Shown here: one piece after another, positions 30,667 to 43,100 of the stretch
Numbering within the stretch: position 1 is the stretch's first letter
Layout of the letters: the number at the start of each line of letters is the position of its first letter
NCBI RefSeq assembly: GCF_000090795.2
Contig: NW_003546535.1
Location: forward strand, 23,734 to 77,132
Direction of reading: 5' to 3'
Source of the DNA: Amphimedon queenslandica
Taxonomy: Eukaryota > Porifera > Demospongiae > Haplosclerida > Niphatidae
DNA: 53,399 nt
Position numbers and translations under genes: made by a program
Notes under the pieces: model-generated
What the model was told of the DNA's origin: nothing
The model's database searches: none
The model's input: the letters and a program-made list of their open reading frames with translations, nothing else

Positions 30667-33600
30667 CTATAAGATTTGACAACAGTTTTTCTCTACACGT
30701 CCTTCCTGCATTTTTCTCCTTCTCTCTGCCACAGATTCCTCTATCAGAGCTTGACAAGAGAGCCGCTTAAAGGTCGGTCCTTCTTCCTCTTCGCTTCCTC
30801 CGTCTTCGGCATTGACGTTGTTTTCGTTCAGAGCTCTTGCCCTCAGTCTTTCTTGATATCGGTCGCTCGGTATGACGTTTGAGAACCATTTCTCCTTTTC
30901 AGTTGAATAAACTATCAAGAGATAAATGTAAACGTTAGCAGACACTAATAGCTGTTGTGCAATGACCCAAGAGAAATTGAAATTTAAGAGTAGGCATATG
31001 ATGCATAGTAGGCATTATTTTGCTGGGTATTTTAAAAAGGAATATAAAGTTTTGTTTTGCTTATTTTTGTTCTGATCGAGCTGCCATTTTGTACACTTGA
31101 GATTGACAAACACTTTTTACAATGACCCAAGAGAAATTGAAATTTAAGAGCAGGCATATGCTGCATAATAGGTATTATTTTTCTGGGTATTTTAAAAAGG
31201 ATTATAGGCTTTTCATTTTGTTTATTTTCGTTCTGAGCTGCCATTTTGTACACTTCATACTTGGAATTGACAAACACTTTTTATTTTGGAAAATACCAAG
31301 AAATGAAAATGGAAAAAATGACACCAAACCCAGATAAAATATACCCATTATACAATATTACAAAAACTCTACACTACAACATATTGTATGCTACACCAAT
31401 AAGCGAGTATATGAATCAGTTATTCACAATATGAGTGGGTGTAAAGTCTCGCCATTAAATTCTGATTTCTCTTTACCCATTATACAATACTATATAAATT
31501 CTGCACTACAATATGCATAAATGAATCGGCTATTCCACAATGAGTGGGTGTATGGTTTCGCCATTAAATTCTCTTTTGAGTGGGCTTAAGTCATTCTCAT
31601 ATTTTGCTTCAAGTTACAGTAGACATGGGAACGAAGGCAGACCGCTGATACTGTATCATGACTCAAATTACAATTCAAAACATTGCAAAGGAAATGTATA
31701 CACTATCACTAGTGATGAACATTCTTTCGCACTATTGCACAAATGAAATTTAAAAATATAAAAAAATATCATTAATACTGAGGGTAATCAAGACATTCAT
31801 TCAAAGCATGCAATAATGAAATATCCTGGCCTATACAATGGTGTAGTTGCATGAGGTAATTTATAAGCATTAATGGCATTTCCTTATCAGTTTACAGTGC
31901 TAGACAGCTGATATATCATACCATTTTTTCTAAAATTAAATGCATGCTACAAATAGTCGGCTATGAGTATTGAAACATTAATACAAGTACCAATTAGAAA
32001 ATCATTTTTATAAGGACTTATGCCTACGTATTGTAATTGAGAGTAATTATTAGTTATTTTAGGTTATCGATGTTGGACTAACAGTAAACACAATTATTAC
32101 TATTATTATTTAAACATAATTATATTATTATTATTATTTAAACATTATTTTTATTATTATTTAAACACAATTATTACTTACTGAGTTCTATAACTGTCGT
32201 ATCATTCAGTACTGCCCCAAGCAGTCCTTCTCTCTTCCCACCAAACTCTATTATCCAGTGAACGGTTGGGCTCAAGCTCCAGGTACATAGAGAATGTTCT
32301 CTTCTCTCGTGAACTTCCCTTGGCAGAGAAACCTACAATAAAGATTAACAGTATTTATATTAAATACTTGCAATTAATTGGCTTTGACGCTATGCCGTTA
32401 ATTAATATCAAAAATTTAATTTTTAAGCATCAAACAGGATTGTCATTTTATACCTCACTCCATTGCTTTTTATCAACGTCGAGAAGCCAGGAGTCACTCG
32501 TGTTTTTGCCGCCCACAGTTAGTAGGTGTGGTCCCGCTACAGAGCTCTTTATAAGAGCAGAGCAGTGATGTGATCTTTCCATCGGCCACTGACCCATGGA
32601 AGTATTATGTAACTGTTTCCAAGACTGTATGCATGTGAAAAAATACAATTAAAAAGAAATTCAAATTTAAGGATAATTCCAATTATGAAGTTATATATAA
32701 ACAAAGGTACACAAATTCCAGTGACCAAAAATATTTCCTAAGACAACAGTTGCTGTCCATAAAATTGGAATAAACAAGGTCAATATTTGTACTCTTTCTA
32801 CCCTGTGCCAAATTGCCAAATGCCTAATGCCAATAACAGTGTATGTTAAGGAATGAATGGAATCTGAAACATGGCAGTGATATATGTATATGCATATGGG
32901 TTGAATTGGGCAATTAAGAGGTCATGTATTGCAACACATCAGTGAGCAAATGATAGCTAAAGACTTTCATGCTCTGATATCAAATATCAACTACTTAGGA
33001 AATTCAAAACAATTCCTTAGAAACAGAGGGGGGGGGGAGAGAGAGAGAGAGAAAGTGAGGTTATACTTATATTATACTTATACTTATATTAGGTAATATT
33101 GAGAGGGTATACTTCAGGTATAACTTACTGCTGATTCTCTTGTAAATTGACAGTAGTACACTTTATTGTTTAGTTCATTGCCACCAAACAGTATAGCAGT
33201 ATCATTGCTAATAGAATTGAGAGTAAAGCTATCGCAAGGGAGAGGTCTGTCTCCTGTAATGGCCGGCGAAATCCAGTCATCTGTATGGAGAGTGAAACAA
33301 TTGTGAATAGTATAAATGCTATTCATGCTACATAGCTCAAATATTAACACAATACTGATGCAATTATTAGCACAATGTCCATCAAAATTAATACAATTAT
33401 TGATGGCAGGACAATAAATGATACAGCCTCAATACAAATTACTGCATATAGCAACAAAAACATTTTATTCATAACAGCATCTATTTATACTTGTTATCGG
33501 TAGCTTATAATGCAATACAAGGACGATCAATAAAGTGTTGTGTATCCAATACATCATCATAATGATCAATGAAACTATTATAATGTATACTGAATCTAGT

Positions 33601-34154
33601 AACTAACTTGATTTGCAACAGAAGTAATGGACTTCATTCGTTCGCTCCAGGTCAGAAAGTACGTCGCAGCTATATTGAGAGTCCATCTGTCTTGTAGAGG
33701 GATGGGGTCCCCCGCCACCGATCACCACTAGATAGTCTTCGCCGTCATCCAGTTGCAGCGCGATCATACCACAATGGCTCTTCATCATAGGACCATGGTG
33801 AGTATCGGTAAAAGAGAGCTCCCTCCAGTTTAAGGTGGCTACATCCAGGCTGTACAAGCTATTATGATAACAGTCATCGTGATTGCAGTAGCCACCAAAA
33901 TAAAAGATTTCGTTTCCAATGGCAGCAGTTGCATAGCCCGTGATACCCAGTGGAGGGTTACCAGTGGTGGGTTTTTGCTCCCATCTGCCAGTCGGTAGGT
34001 GATACACCTCAATCCGGGAGGACATGGTCCTTTTTTGCTCGCTGTCGTGTGCAAAAGGGAGGCTAGGTTGATAGCCACCCCATAGGTAAAGATGGTCACC
34101 AATCCTCACCATTGAGTGACCTTTTCTTTCTGACGGAGTATATTCTAGAAGCAT
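30667..34154 (-). CDS. Kelch-repeat protein with C-terminal CaaX-like box
   Basis: Five exons (33608-34154, 33129-33280, 32454-32624, 32182-32332, 30667-30911) with consistent phases give 421 aa. Kelch motifs include LYLWGGY, YFGGYCNHDDC, VVIGGGG, AILFGG, LLTVGGK and IIEFGG, about five or six blades of a KLHDC-type propeller that usually binds protein partners. There is no BTB or BACK domain. The last exon is highly charged (EDGGSEEEEG, ERRRKMQEG) and ends KNCCQIL, a CaaX-like box whose final Leu would favour geranylgeranylation. Membrane attachment is inferred. The start at 34154 is the first Met before the SERKGH blade; a possible 5'-UTR intron (GTAAGT near 34190) lies just upstream. Intron 4 holds two tandem duplications. 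Confidence 0.85.
30958..31285. repeat. ~163-bp tandem duplication
   Basis: AATGACCCAAGAGAAATTGA to TTGACAAACACTTTTTA occurs twice head to tail (units start near 30960 and 31121), inside Kelch intron 4. Confidence 0.8.
31335..31590. repeat. ~143-bp diverged tandem duplication
   Basis: The sequence from CCCATTATACAATA to CGCCATTAAATTCT appears twice (starting near 31342 and 31485) with small indels. The rest of Kelch intron 4 (31590-32180) is AT-rich with an ATT microsatellite near 32095-32165. Confidence 0.7.
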
Positions 34155-34345
34155 ACTTAAAAGATGATGTAAGGTACTGCTAGAAACTTACCTTTTACTT
34201 GCTGCATTCTTACTATTCCCCCAAAACAAGGTACAACTACTCTTAAAAATGGATTTTTAAGGCGAGCAACGCCCACTTTAATCACGTGGGCTGCGTGGGT
34301 GTTAAATAATAGGCGTGGCTCGTATGGGTGGGGCTGGTTTTAATT
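34155..34345. promoter_or_regulatory. Divergent Kelch/FHIT promoter
   Basis: The two start codons are about 190 bp apart on opposite strands. CACGTG lies at 34283-34288, and several GGCGTGG/GGGTGGG-type boxes lie between. A shared bidirectional promoter is inferred. Confidence 0.5.
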
Positions 34346-36187
34346 ATGAGCAGCTCTTTTAAATTTGGTCAATTTCTGATCAAGTCAAGGCTCGTCTTCT
34401 ACCAGACTCCACTCAGTTTTGCCTTCACTAACATAAGACCAGTTGTTCCAGGCCGTATCCTTTTATTACAGCAATATGTAGGTCTATTTTAAAACCACAC
34501 AGTACTGTAGTTTTAATTGTAATATTAAATAATCTATTTTTTTAATTTTTGACTTAACATCATGCATAGATGTGCTAGTGTCTAGTGTTCGTGTAGTGTC
34601 ACGTTTTCAGGATCTAACAAAAGAGGAAGTGTCTGATCTTTTTCAATGCGTTCATCTCATTGCACCAAAGATAGAGCAACACTTCAATGCCACAAGTTTA
34701 ACTATTGCAATACAGGTATGGGGTTGTGGATTGGGAGAGACATAAAACTAAGTAAGTTATGCATAATTGTGTTAAAAATAGACAGTAGTGGTGGGCAATA
34801 TATTGATATTTTATAGAGGATATGCGTGCTAAGTATATTCATAGCTTTTAAGTACCGTATATCCAACCCACACAGTAAATTGGCCGCCATGTTGGACGTC
34901 AAGTTTATTAAGAGTTCAATGGGGGAAAACACGTTTTCTTGCCTTGCTACCTTCTTGAGGCCTTTTTCGGAAGCTTAGAAAGCATCCTGAGGATCTAATG
35001 GGGTCTAGTAGTCACCTGAATGATTGCTATCAAGAAATACAGAGCGGTTTTCTGGTACCAAGCCTTTTTCTATCTTTTCTCCATTGCTGCCAATGGAAAG
35101 TTGACGTCCAACGAACTAATTTTTTTTCTTGAAAGTTATTACGGTATGCAATGAATACATTTATTTTGCAATGAATATACTTAGCACGCATATCCTCTAT
35201 TGATACAAACAATAGTTTACGGTATTGATTCGTATCAGTATTGTGTTCAAAATATACAGAGGTTAATTATTGACATTAAGTATCATTATCATCATCATGG
35301 AGCTCAATGCTCCTCCAAAAATTGCATGTAATGTAATGCATTAAATAACTAATATACTGTGTAATACTTTATCATTGTCTTTAAATGCTGCTAAAACTGG
35401 TGAGGCTATTGTGGGTTAGTAACCACAACATCATAATGACATCATCCACTTCCTGTTCATTAATAACTCAACACAGCATGATAAGGACATCAATATGTAA
35501 CAGAAAATGTAATAAAAATAGGGGGTAATTTTGGAGCCATTTTTCTTCAAAAAACCATGGGCTATAGTACAGGGATTTTTCCAGAAATTGGCCGATTTTA
35601 ACAAATGGTCATAACTTGAAAAATTTAAGTCGGAATCAGCTCAAACTTTCTACACAGCATAAGGACATCAATATGTAACAGAAAATGTAATTAAAATTGG
35701 GGGTAATTTTTTAGCCATTTTTTGGAAAGAACCATGGGCTATAGTACAGGGATTTTTAAAGAAATCAGCACATATTAGATGCCTAAAATTATGAGACGAT
35801 AATGGCATCAATATAAGTATTAGAATGATAATAATAAATTGGCTTTTATTGTACAGGATGGACCAGAGGCTGGCCAGACTGTTCCACATGTACATGTACA
35901 CATACTCCCAAGAAGAACTGGTGACTTCAAACAGAATGATGAAGTATATGAAGCAGTTGAGTTGATTAATATAAAAATAAATTTTTTTTTTTAATAAAAA
36001 TATTAATTATTGTCCATGTTTGTGGTATTAAATAATTATTATTTTTTAAATATTAATTTTATTATTATTATTATTATTATTATTTTATTTACAGTTAGAG
36101 AGAATAGATGCTGAAAAAAGGACAAATAGAACAGAAGAAGAAATGGCTGAAGAAGCAGACATACTTAGGAAACTATTAAACTTATGA
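34346..36187 (+). CDS. FHIT: FHIT-like diadenosine polyphosphate hydrolase
   Basis: Four exons (34346-34454, 34570-34715, 35857-35955, 36095-36187) with exact phases give 148 aa, against 147 in human FHIT. FHIT cleaves Ap3A to AMP and ADP. The protein begins [20 protein letters not shown] and has VVPGHVLVSS across the first splice, then [11 protein letters not shown] and [20 protein letters not shown]. The histidine triad HVHVHIL is followed by PRRTGDF. All catalytic histidines are present. The C-terminal helix ([15 protein letters not shown]) matches the family. Intron 2 carries a MITE (34813-35200) and ~186-bp repeats. It is divergent from the Kelch gene. Confidence 0.95.
34813..35200. mobile_element. 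MITE with 30-bp TIRs, copy 1 (complete)
   Basis: The ends ATAGAGGATATGCGTGCTAA and its inverted copy are perfect over about 30 bp (through TATATTCAT). The element is ~388 bp with no coding capacity. AT flanks both ends. Other copies are at 47753-48155 (opposite orientation) and 52756-53006 (truncated). Confidence 0.85.
35465..35770. repeat. ~186-bp dispersed repeat, about 1.6 units
   Basis: CCATGGGCTATAGTACAGGG occurs twice about 185 bp apart, with the usual TAAGGACATCAATATGTAAC blocks. It lies in FHIT intron 2. Confidence 0.8.
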
Positions 36188-36452
36188 ATAGATGAAGTAC
36201 TAAACACTGTACGTAATCATGATTGACTAAATTATAATGCATAATCTTATTATTGTGAATTTAAATAAAAACGCAGCTATTTAATTTCAGTAGATGTTGC
36301 AACTTAGCCACTTTTGTTAAATTTGATGTTGTAAAAAGGACATAAAGATTTATAACAAAATCTGAAATATAGTTTTACTACTGTATCCAATGCAGTGACA
36401 CACACTAATACAAGGAGACTACAGAAACACTACAATAGGTTTTTAAAGTCAT

Positions 36453-39400
36453 TTAAGCATCATCAATATACATTGACTGCAGGTCAGTGTATAGCTTATC
36501 TCCAGCTTCAAGAGGAGCACCTAACTGACCAGCCTCAGAATGAGTGAGTCTATCTTCATCTGGTATCAATAACAATGTGGAATCATCTTTTAACAATAAC
36601 AGCATTACATCATTAAAAGCTGGCCTCTTCTTTGATTCAGGATGCCTATAAGTTAATTCTACTGATAATACGTACATTATAAGTATAAGATTCATACCAG
36701 CATTTTATCATTATCTCGTACATGCTTCTTGGACAGCCTGGGGGAGGTTCAAGCCTTTTGCCTGTTGTAATTGTCTTTAAAGTCTACACGAAATATGACA
36801 TTCAAATGACAATTTTAAAAAAATCATATCACAATTCACATCGTTCATATCACAAAATTAAAAGAAAAATGAACTACAATCACGAGATAGTTTCATCAAT
36901 AATGGCTGGTAATGTACATACCATGCAAATTTCAGAGCTATATAGGTACATTATACATACTTCACTGTTCTTCAATGCTGCAAATGGCTTATGTCCAAGA
37001 CTCCATATCTCATACATGAGACAGCCATAGCTCCATACATCGGATGCCGATGAATACTTGCGTTGTTTAATTGCTTCAGGTGCTGTCCATTTGACTGGAA
37101 TGGGTAATCCTTCTCCTGCTAAGTAATAATCCTCTTCTTCATCCAAGTCACGGGACATGCCAAAATCAGACACCTACATATGACCAATGTGAATATTTTA
37201 TGGCTTGTTAAATGCATTAGACACGTGAGTAGCTTCATTTGATACGCTCAATAGATTTTCACCAATTATGGGATTAATTATTATACTTTCTCTCTCCCCC
37301 TACTCTCTCTCTCTCTCTTACTTTACAAATATTATCATGGGTCACTAGTATATTCCTTGCTGCAAGATCACGATGTACAAAGTTCCTTGACGATAGATAA
37401 CACATCCCGAGACAAATCTGTCTACAGAAATTAAGTAAAATCCCTGGAGTTGCTGTAGGCTCTTGAGCTATTTCTTCTTCAACTTTTCTTTTCAGGAGCC
37501 AGTGATGTAGATCACCACCTTTCATTAGCTCAGTGACAATCATAACCTACACATAACAAATACATGCAATCAAATAAAATTAAAAGTAACTATCCCATTC
37601 AGGCCTTACATTAGCATCTGTACTAATCACTCCATGCAGTGTTAGTACGTTAGTGTGTTTAAATTGACCCATGAGAGCTGCTTCTTGAAGGAATTTTATC
37701 TTCTCTTCATTGTCGGCTTTTTCTGAGAGGATCTTCACTGCAACCTCTTCTTCTCCTCCGTTTGGTTTGAGCCACATTGCTCTGTTAACTGTAGCAAAGT
37801 AACCACTACCAAGCAACTCCAACACTCTAAAAAATAAATGATAATAAAATAGTATCTTCAAAGCATCATAAAAGCATTGATATTCATCAAGATGTGTAGC
37901 AAAAATTTATAATTGTTAAATTGTTAAATTTTGTAAGTTTCATACTTTATTTCAACCGATGGTATCCTCTTTACTTTAATGCGTTCTAACTGATTGTACA
38001 GTTCTTGCTCTACGTTAGCTGGTGCCCAATACGACTCATCCCCACCTTCATTATTCTAAATGCATACATGTACATGTAAATATACATGTATCATGCATGT
38101 AATACACTCTCCACTTACAGTTAATGTTTCATACATTGCATAATATCCTTGTGGTGAAGAAACTGTCCCAATGGAAGGTGGTTGCAGGTAAGGTTGTTCG
38201 ACTTTTTTAAGACTTTCATATCGTCCAGAGTTTCTTAAGCCGAACTGAGACTCCATTGTTGTGTATGAATGAAGAGTAGGATTTTGAAGCTACAATTAAA
38301 ATAAATATTTTTATAAATTATTTTTAAATAGAATATTATAATTACTTGGTTAGGCTGATAGTCATATGCAGATGATGATCTGTCAAGATTCCTCACTATA
38401 TAATGAATGGTACAGAATCATAATCGTTGCATTAAAAATTATATTTATATTTTTATTATAATAATAATTATTATGTGTTTACTTTCCAATGTTGCTATTT
38501 CATGGGACTTTATTTTACTGCATCTCTTGTACACTAGAATCATCAGAAACCCACAACAACAAACTAGCACCATGACCACTATCACAGCAACCAATAATCC
38601 TATTATATTCCTGTATAGAGCAATGCTTGAGTCAGGAGTAGATGACTCTGTAGTAGTTGAGTTGCATGTTGGCAAANNNNNNNNNNNNNNNNNNNNNNNN
38701 NNNNNNNNNNNNNNNNNNNNNNNNNNNNNNNNNNNNNNNNNNNNNNNNNNNNNNNNNNNNNNNNNNNNNNNNNNNNNNNNNNNNNNNNNNNNNNNNNNNN
38801 NNNNNNNNNNNNNNNNNNNNNNNNNNNNNNNNNNNNNNNNNNNNNNNNNNNNNNNNNNNNNNNNNNNNNNNNNNNNNNNNNNNNNNNNNNNNNNNNNNNN
38901 NNNNNNNNNNNNNNNNNNNNNNNNNNNNNNNNNNNNNNNNNNNNNNNNNNNNNNNNNNNNNNNNNNNNNNNNNNNNNNNNNNNNNNNNNNNNNNNNNNNN
39001 NNNNNNNNNNNNNNAGATTAGCTGGAGATAGAGAACAAGTTACTTCAATAAGATCACCCAATGATAATCTATGATTCCCTCCTACACAAAGCCCCTCAGT
39101 CTGCCTTGTATTAATTGATAATATTTGGCCCAGTGAGTAGGTAATACCATTAGGATACGTAATCCCAGGGACACTTCCTGGCCTCACTAATATAGCAGAG
39201 TTTTCAGGAAAACAATACTGAAAGCAAATAATTTCCCGGGCAGGTAATGGAGTAGAAGGATTAAGAGGTGTCACTGTTGGGTTGACACCACAAGCTAGAA
39301 GCAGAATGAATACTGTCAATAATAGATCTAGTTATATATAGCTTACTGTTGTTCACTGCCAATGGTAGTTGGATATCAGAGCTTTTAATCTAAAACATAC

Positions 39401-39777
39401 AATTTGAAGTGAATTAAGATTATTTCCATTCCTTACCTTGCTAAATGCTTTTAAACCATCAATAAAAGGTATTGCTGGTTCCCAGATGGATAAATTACCT
39501 GGTGTCATTGTCCTACCAAATAATCTATTCAATTGACATATTGTGTAATTCCTCAGGTATCCTCCACATGAGGCTGAGTTCTCTAATCCAAGATACACTT
39601 GTGTACCAGATGAGCTACCATATCTATTGACAGTGTATGATGTTACTTCATGAGGTACACCAAATTGACAAGCATTGATGACACTATTAGTGGCAGAACC
39701 TTGACACAATTAATCAAGTATGTATAAAATATATATTGGACCTTACTTAGAATTAGTAGCAGTGAAATTAACAGCAT
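36453..39777 (-). CDS. Receptor A: sushi receptor tyrosine kinase (with assembly gap)
   Basis: Exons, 5' to 3': 39747-39777, 39437-39699, 39347-39389, about 38983 (in gap)-39294, gap to 38483, 38346-38395, 38119-38289, 37946-38055, 37610-37826, 37322-37546, 36961-37173, 36698-36783, 36453-36645. A signal peptide (MLLISLLLIL) precedes a type-II cysteine-rich N-terminal module (FGVPHEVTSYTVNRYGSSSG). Sushi domains are expected in the gap; the last sushi Cys remains as PTC. A membrane helix (about IIGLLVAVIVVMVLVCCCGF) is followed by a Tyr-rich juxtamembrane segment. The kinase is complete: GSGYFATV, VAVKIL, HRDLAARN, SDFG, tandem activation-loop Tyr (EEDYY), WTAPEAI. The C-terminal tail is LYTDLQSMYIDDA. 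An active kinase is predicted; the ligand is unknown. Confidence 0.88.
38677..39014. other. Assembly gap (338 N)
   Basis: The Ns remove the end of the fourth exon, an intron and most or all of the sushi region of receptor A. If the size were exact, only about 255 nt would remain for sushi coding, compared with about 378 nt (two sushi domains) in the paralogs. So either the gap is underestimated or A has fewer sushi domains. Confidence 0.95.
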
Positions 39778-40135
39778 ATTCCTTCTTATCCCCTTCTTCT
39801 TCTTTCTCTCTTTCACTGTGTATGGAGTTATAATGGGTACAAGAATTCAGACCATTGTTTTTTTAGACTAATGATATATATACAATGAAAATTCTTTACA
39901 TCATTAGTATATCACTAGCTATGTACACATCATTATTAATAATATTGAGGAAGTTACCATATCAAAAATTAAGCAAATAATAATAGCAAGAGTTAAAATA
40001 CATTCAGTCACATGCATAAGAAATTACCAGTAAAATACCTTCATAATAAAAATAAAAATAAAATAACAACAACAACAACAATAATAATAATAATAATAAT
40101 ATAGAGATAATAATAATAATTCTCAGTTTAGTACA
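39778..40135. other. Receptor A 5' flank / B1 3' flank
   Basis: The spacer is homologous to the C-D spacer: TTTCACTGTGTATGGAGTTA and the next ~280 bp recur at about 48495-48800. It ends in an AAC/AAT microsatellite (40068-40100). No gene is seen. Confidence 0.7.
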
Positions 40136-43100
40136 TCAGTGGTTAGTGATGTACATTGACTGTAGGTCAGTGTATAGCTTATCCCCAGCTTCAAGAGGAG
40201 CACCTAACTGACCAGCCTCAGAATGAGCGAGTCTATCTTCATCTGGTATCAATAACAATGTGGAATCATCTTTTAACAATAACAGCATTATCTCATTGAA
40301 ACTGGGCCTCTTCTTTGACTCAGGATGCCTATAAATTAATATAAAAGGGAGCATTATTTTCAATGCAATAATGTATAATCAATTTAATGTGTAAATATAT
40401 TTGCTATAATACAAAATAAAAGCATTAGTCATTATGATGTATAATCTCTAAATATGCTTGATATAATATTGCTCATGAACAATAACTATTCAATATCTTC
40501 TTACCAACACTTCATCATTATCTCATACATCTTCTTTGGGCAGCCTGGACTAGGAGAGAGACGTCGGCCTGAATTAACAGTCTTCACAGTCTAAAAGCAT
40601 TCACAATCATCAACTAATGACACTATATAGTCAATACATACTTCATTGTTCTTGAGTGTATCAAATGGTTTGCGTCCCAGGCTCCATATCTCATACATGA
40701 CACAGCCATAGCTCCAAACATCCGAAGCTGATGAATACTTGTGTTGTTTGATGGACTCAGGTGCTGTCCATTTGACTGGTATAAGCCCACCTTCTCCTGC
40801 CATGTAATAATCTTCGTCTTCAGTAAGATCACGAGACATACCAAAATCAGATATCTGAAATTAAAAAAGTATTTTATCAATTCTCTTTCTTTTTGGTCCA
40901 TTTTTAAAATGGTCATAACTTCAAAAATGTAAGTCGAAATCAGCTCAAACTTTTTAAATAGCATAAGTACATCAGTATGTATTAGAAAATGTAATAAAAA
41001 TTAGGGGTGATTTTTTACCCATTTTTTAGAAAAAATCATGGGCTATAATACAGGGATTTTTTCAGATTTTGGCCGATTTTTAAAATTGGCCATAACTCAA
41101 AAAATTTAAGTTGGAATCAGCTTAAACTTTCTACACAATTAATATGTATTAAAATATGTAATAAAAAAATTGGGGATCGTTCCGGAGCCATTTTTGGAAA
41201 AAAACCATGGGCTATAGTACAGGGATTTTTTCAGACATTGATCAATGTATCCATCACTTACTTTACAAATATTATCATGAGTCACTAGTATATTCCTCGC
41301 TGCAAGATCACGATGAACAAACTGCCTGGAAGACAAATACGCCATTCCTAAACAAATCTGCCTACAAAAGTTAAGCAAGACACCAGGTGTTGTCTGCAAG
41401 TCAGCTCCCTCTCTCTTTGTCTTCAGCAGCCAGTGATGCAAATCACCATTCTTCATTAGCTCAGTGACTATCATAACCTACAAAGGAAGGGGAGTAGCAG
41501 CTGCAATAACTGTCAAGTGAGTAGCTTACACTAGTATCAGTAGTAACTACTCCATGCAGTGTTAGTACATTAGTGTGTTTAAATTGGCCCATGAGAGCTG
41601 CTTCTTGAAGGAACTTTATCCTGTCTTCATTGTCGGCTTTTTCTGAGAGGATCTTAACCGCAACCTCTTCCTCTCCTAAGTTTGGTTTGAGCCACACTGC
41701 TCTGTTAACTGTAGCAAAGTAACCGCTACCAAGCAACTCCAACACTCTAAAATTAAAATAAAGATTTAACTGTCAATGAATATACATTCAATAATAGCAT
41801 GCATATGTATGTAGATTTTAATATACTTTATTTCAGGTGAGGGTATTCTCCTAACTCTGCATTTATCCAACTGAAGGTAGAGCTCTTCCTCAACATTAGC
41901 TGGTACCCAGTAAGTAGAATCACCACCTTCATCTTCTCTCTACAGTATTAACCAATATATACATTAGATCTATTAGTATCATCATGATGCTTACAATTTT
42001 CTCATAAGTTTCATATTGGCCTCTTGAAGGTGAGTAGGGAGATGGAGAAGGAAATGGTGGAGGAGATGGTAAAGGAGGAGGAAAAGGACCCACAGAGTAA
42101 CTATCAGTTTTCTTGTAATAGCTTTCATCACTAGTCCCAAATCCTTTATTAGGAATACCAGGCATTCTATTTGGCTAAAATACAATTGAAAAAGAGTATA
42201 ATCTTTATAAATTACCTGATCAATTTGTGTGTTGTGTTGATACATGGATGGAGCAGCTGTTGGCTGATTAAAACTGGTCACTAAAAATAGGAAAATAATA
42301 ATTATGAAGTGCATTAATCATTATTACACTTACACTCTAGTGTGGATGTAGGATGAGGAGATATCACTTTTCTTGGTTGACATCTCTTGCACACAATCAC
42401 TAGTAAAATAGTGCAGCCACATAGAGTGAATATTATTATTAACAGTATGACCAATGCCACTATAATTGTAAAACCAGCATTAGTAGATGTTGGAGTCTCG
42501 GTTGGAGTTGATGTGGAATTTGATAAAACGCATTGTGGAACAGGATCACTCCAGGTTCCCCTATAGCATGTAATAGATTCAGGACCTTCCAATGTGTAGC
42601 TATCATCACATTCAAAGTACAATTCTGAGCCATTAAGAAAGATACTGCCAATATGACCTCCATTACTAGGTACTCCTGGGTCAGTACAGTTGAGTACATT
42701 ACAATAAGGTAATCCATCACTCCAGTCTCCACTGGACAAACAGGTTTGACTGGAAACACCAACCAGTTGGAAACCAGTCTCACAAGTGTATTCAATGCCA
42801 GTACCAAAAGAGTAAGGACCAGAGATATTAATGCTACCATACTGTAGAGATAATTCAGGACAATAAATTGGCTCTAAAATAACAACAATAAATATTAAAA
42901 CAATACAATAGTTCACATACTTACCAATACCAGCTCCAGCTAGTAAAGCAGTGGTAGTATTAGCTGGTAACAAAGGACAGGAGGTTTTAACAACATCACC
43001 TAATGAATATATTAAGTTATTTCCAACACAAGTTCCTACAGTTTGCAATGTATGATGTGTTAGTATTTGACCTCTCCCATATCTGACTCCATCAGTATAT

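Noticed and set aside
30516..30770. Plus-strand 84-codon frame
   Set aside because: It overlaps the LTN1 promoter and the last Kelch exon and has no recognisable features.
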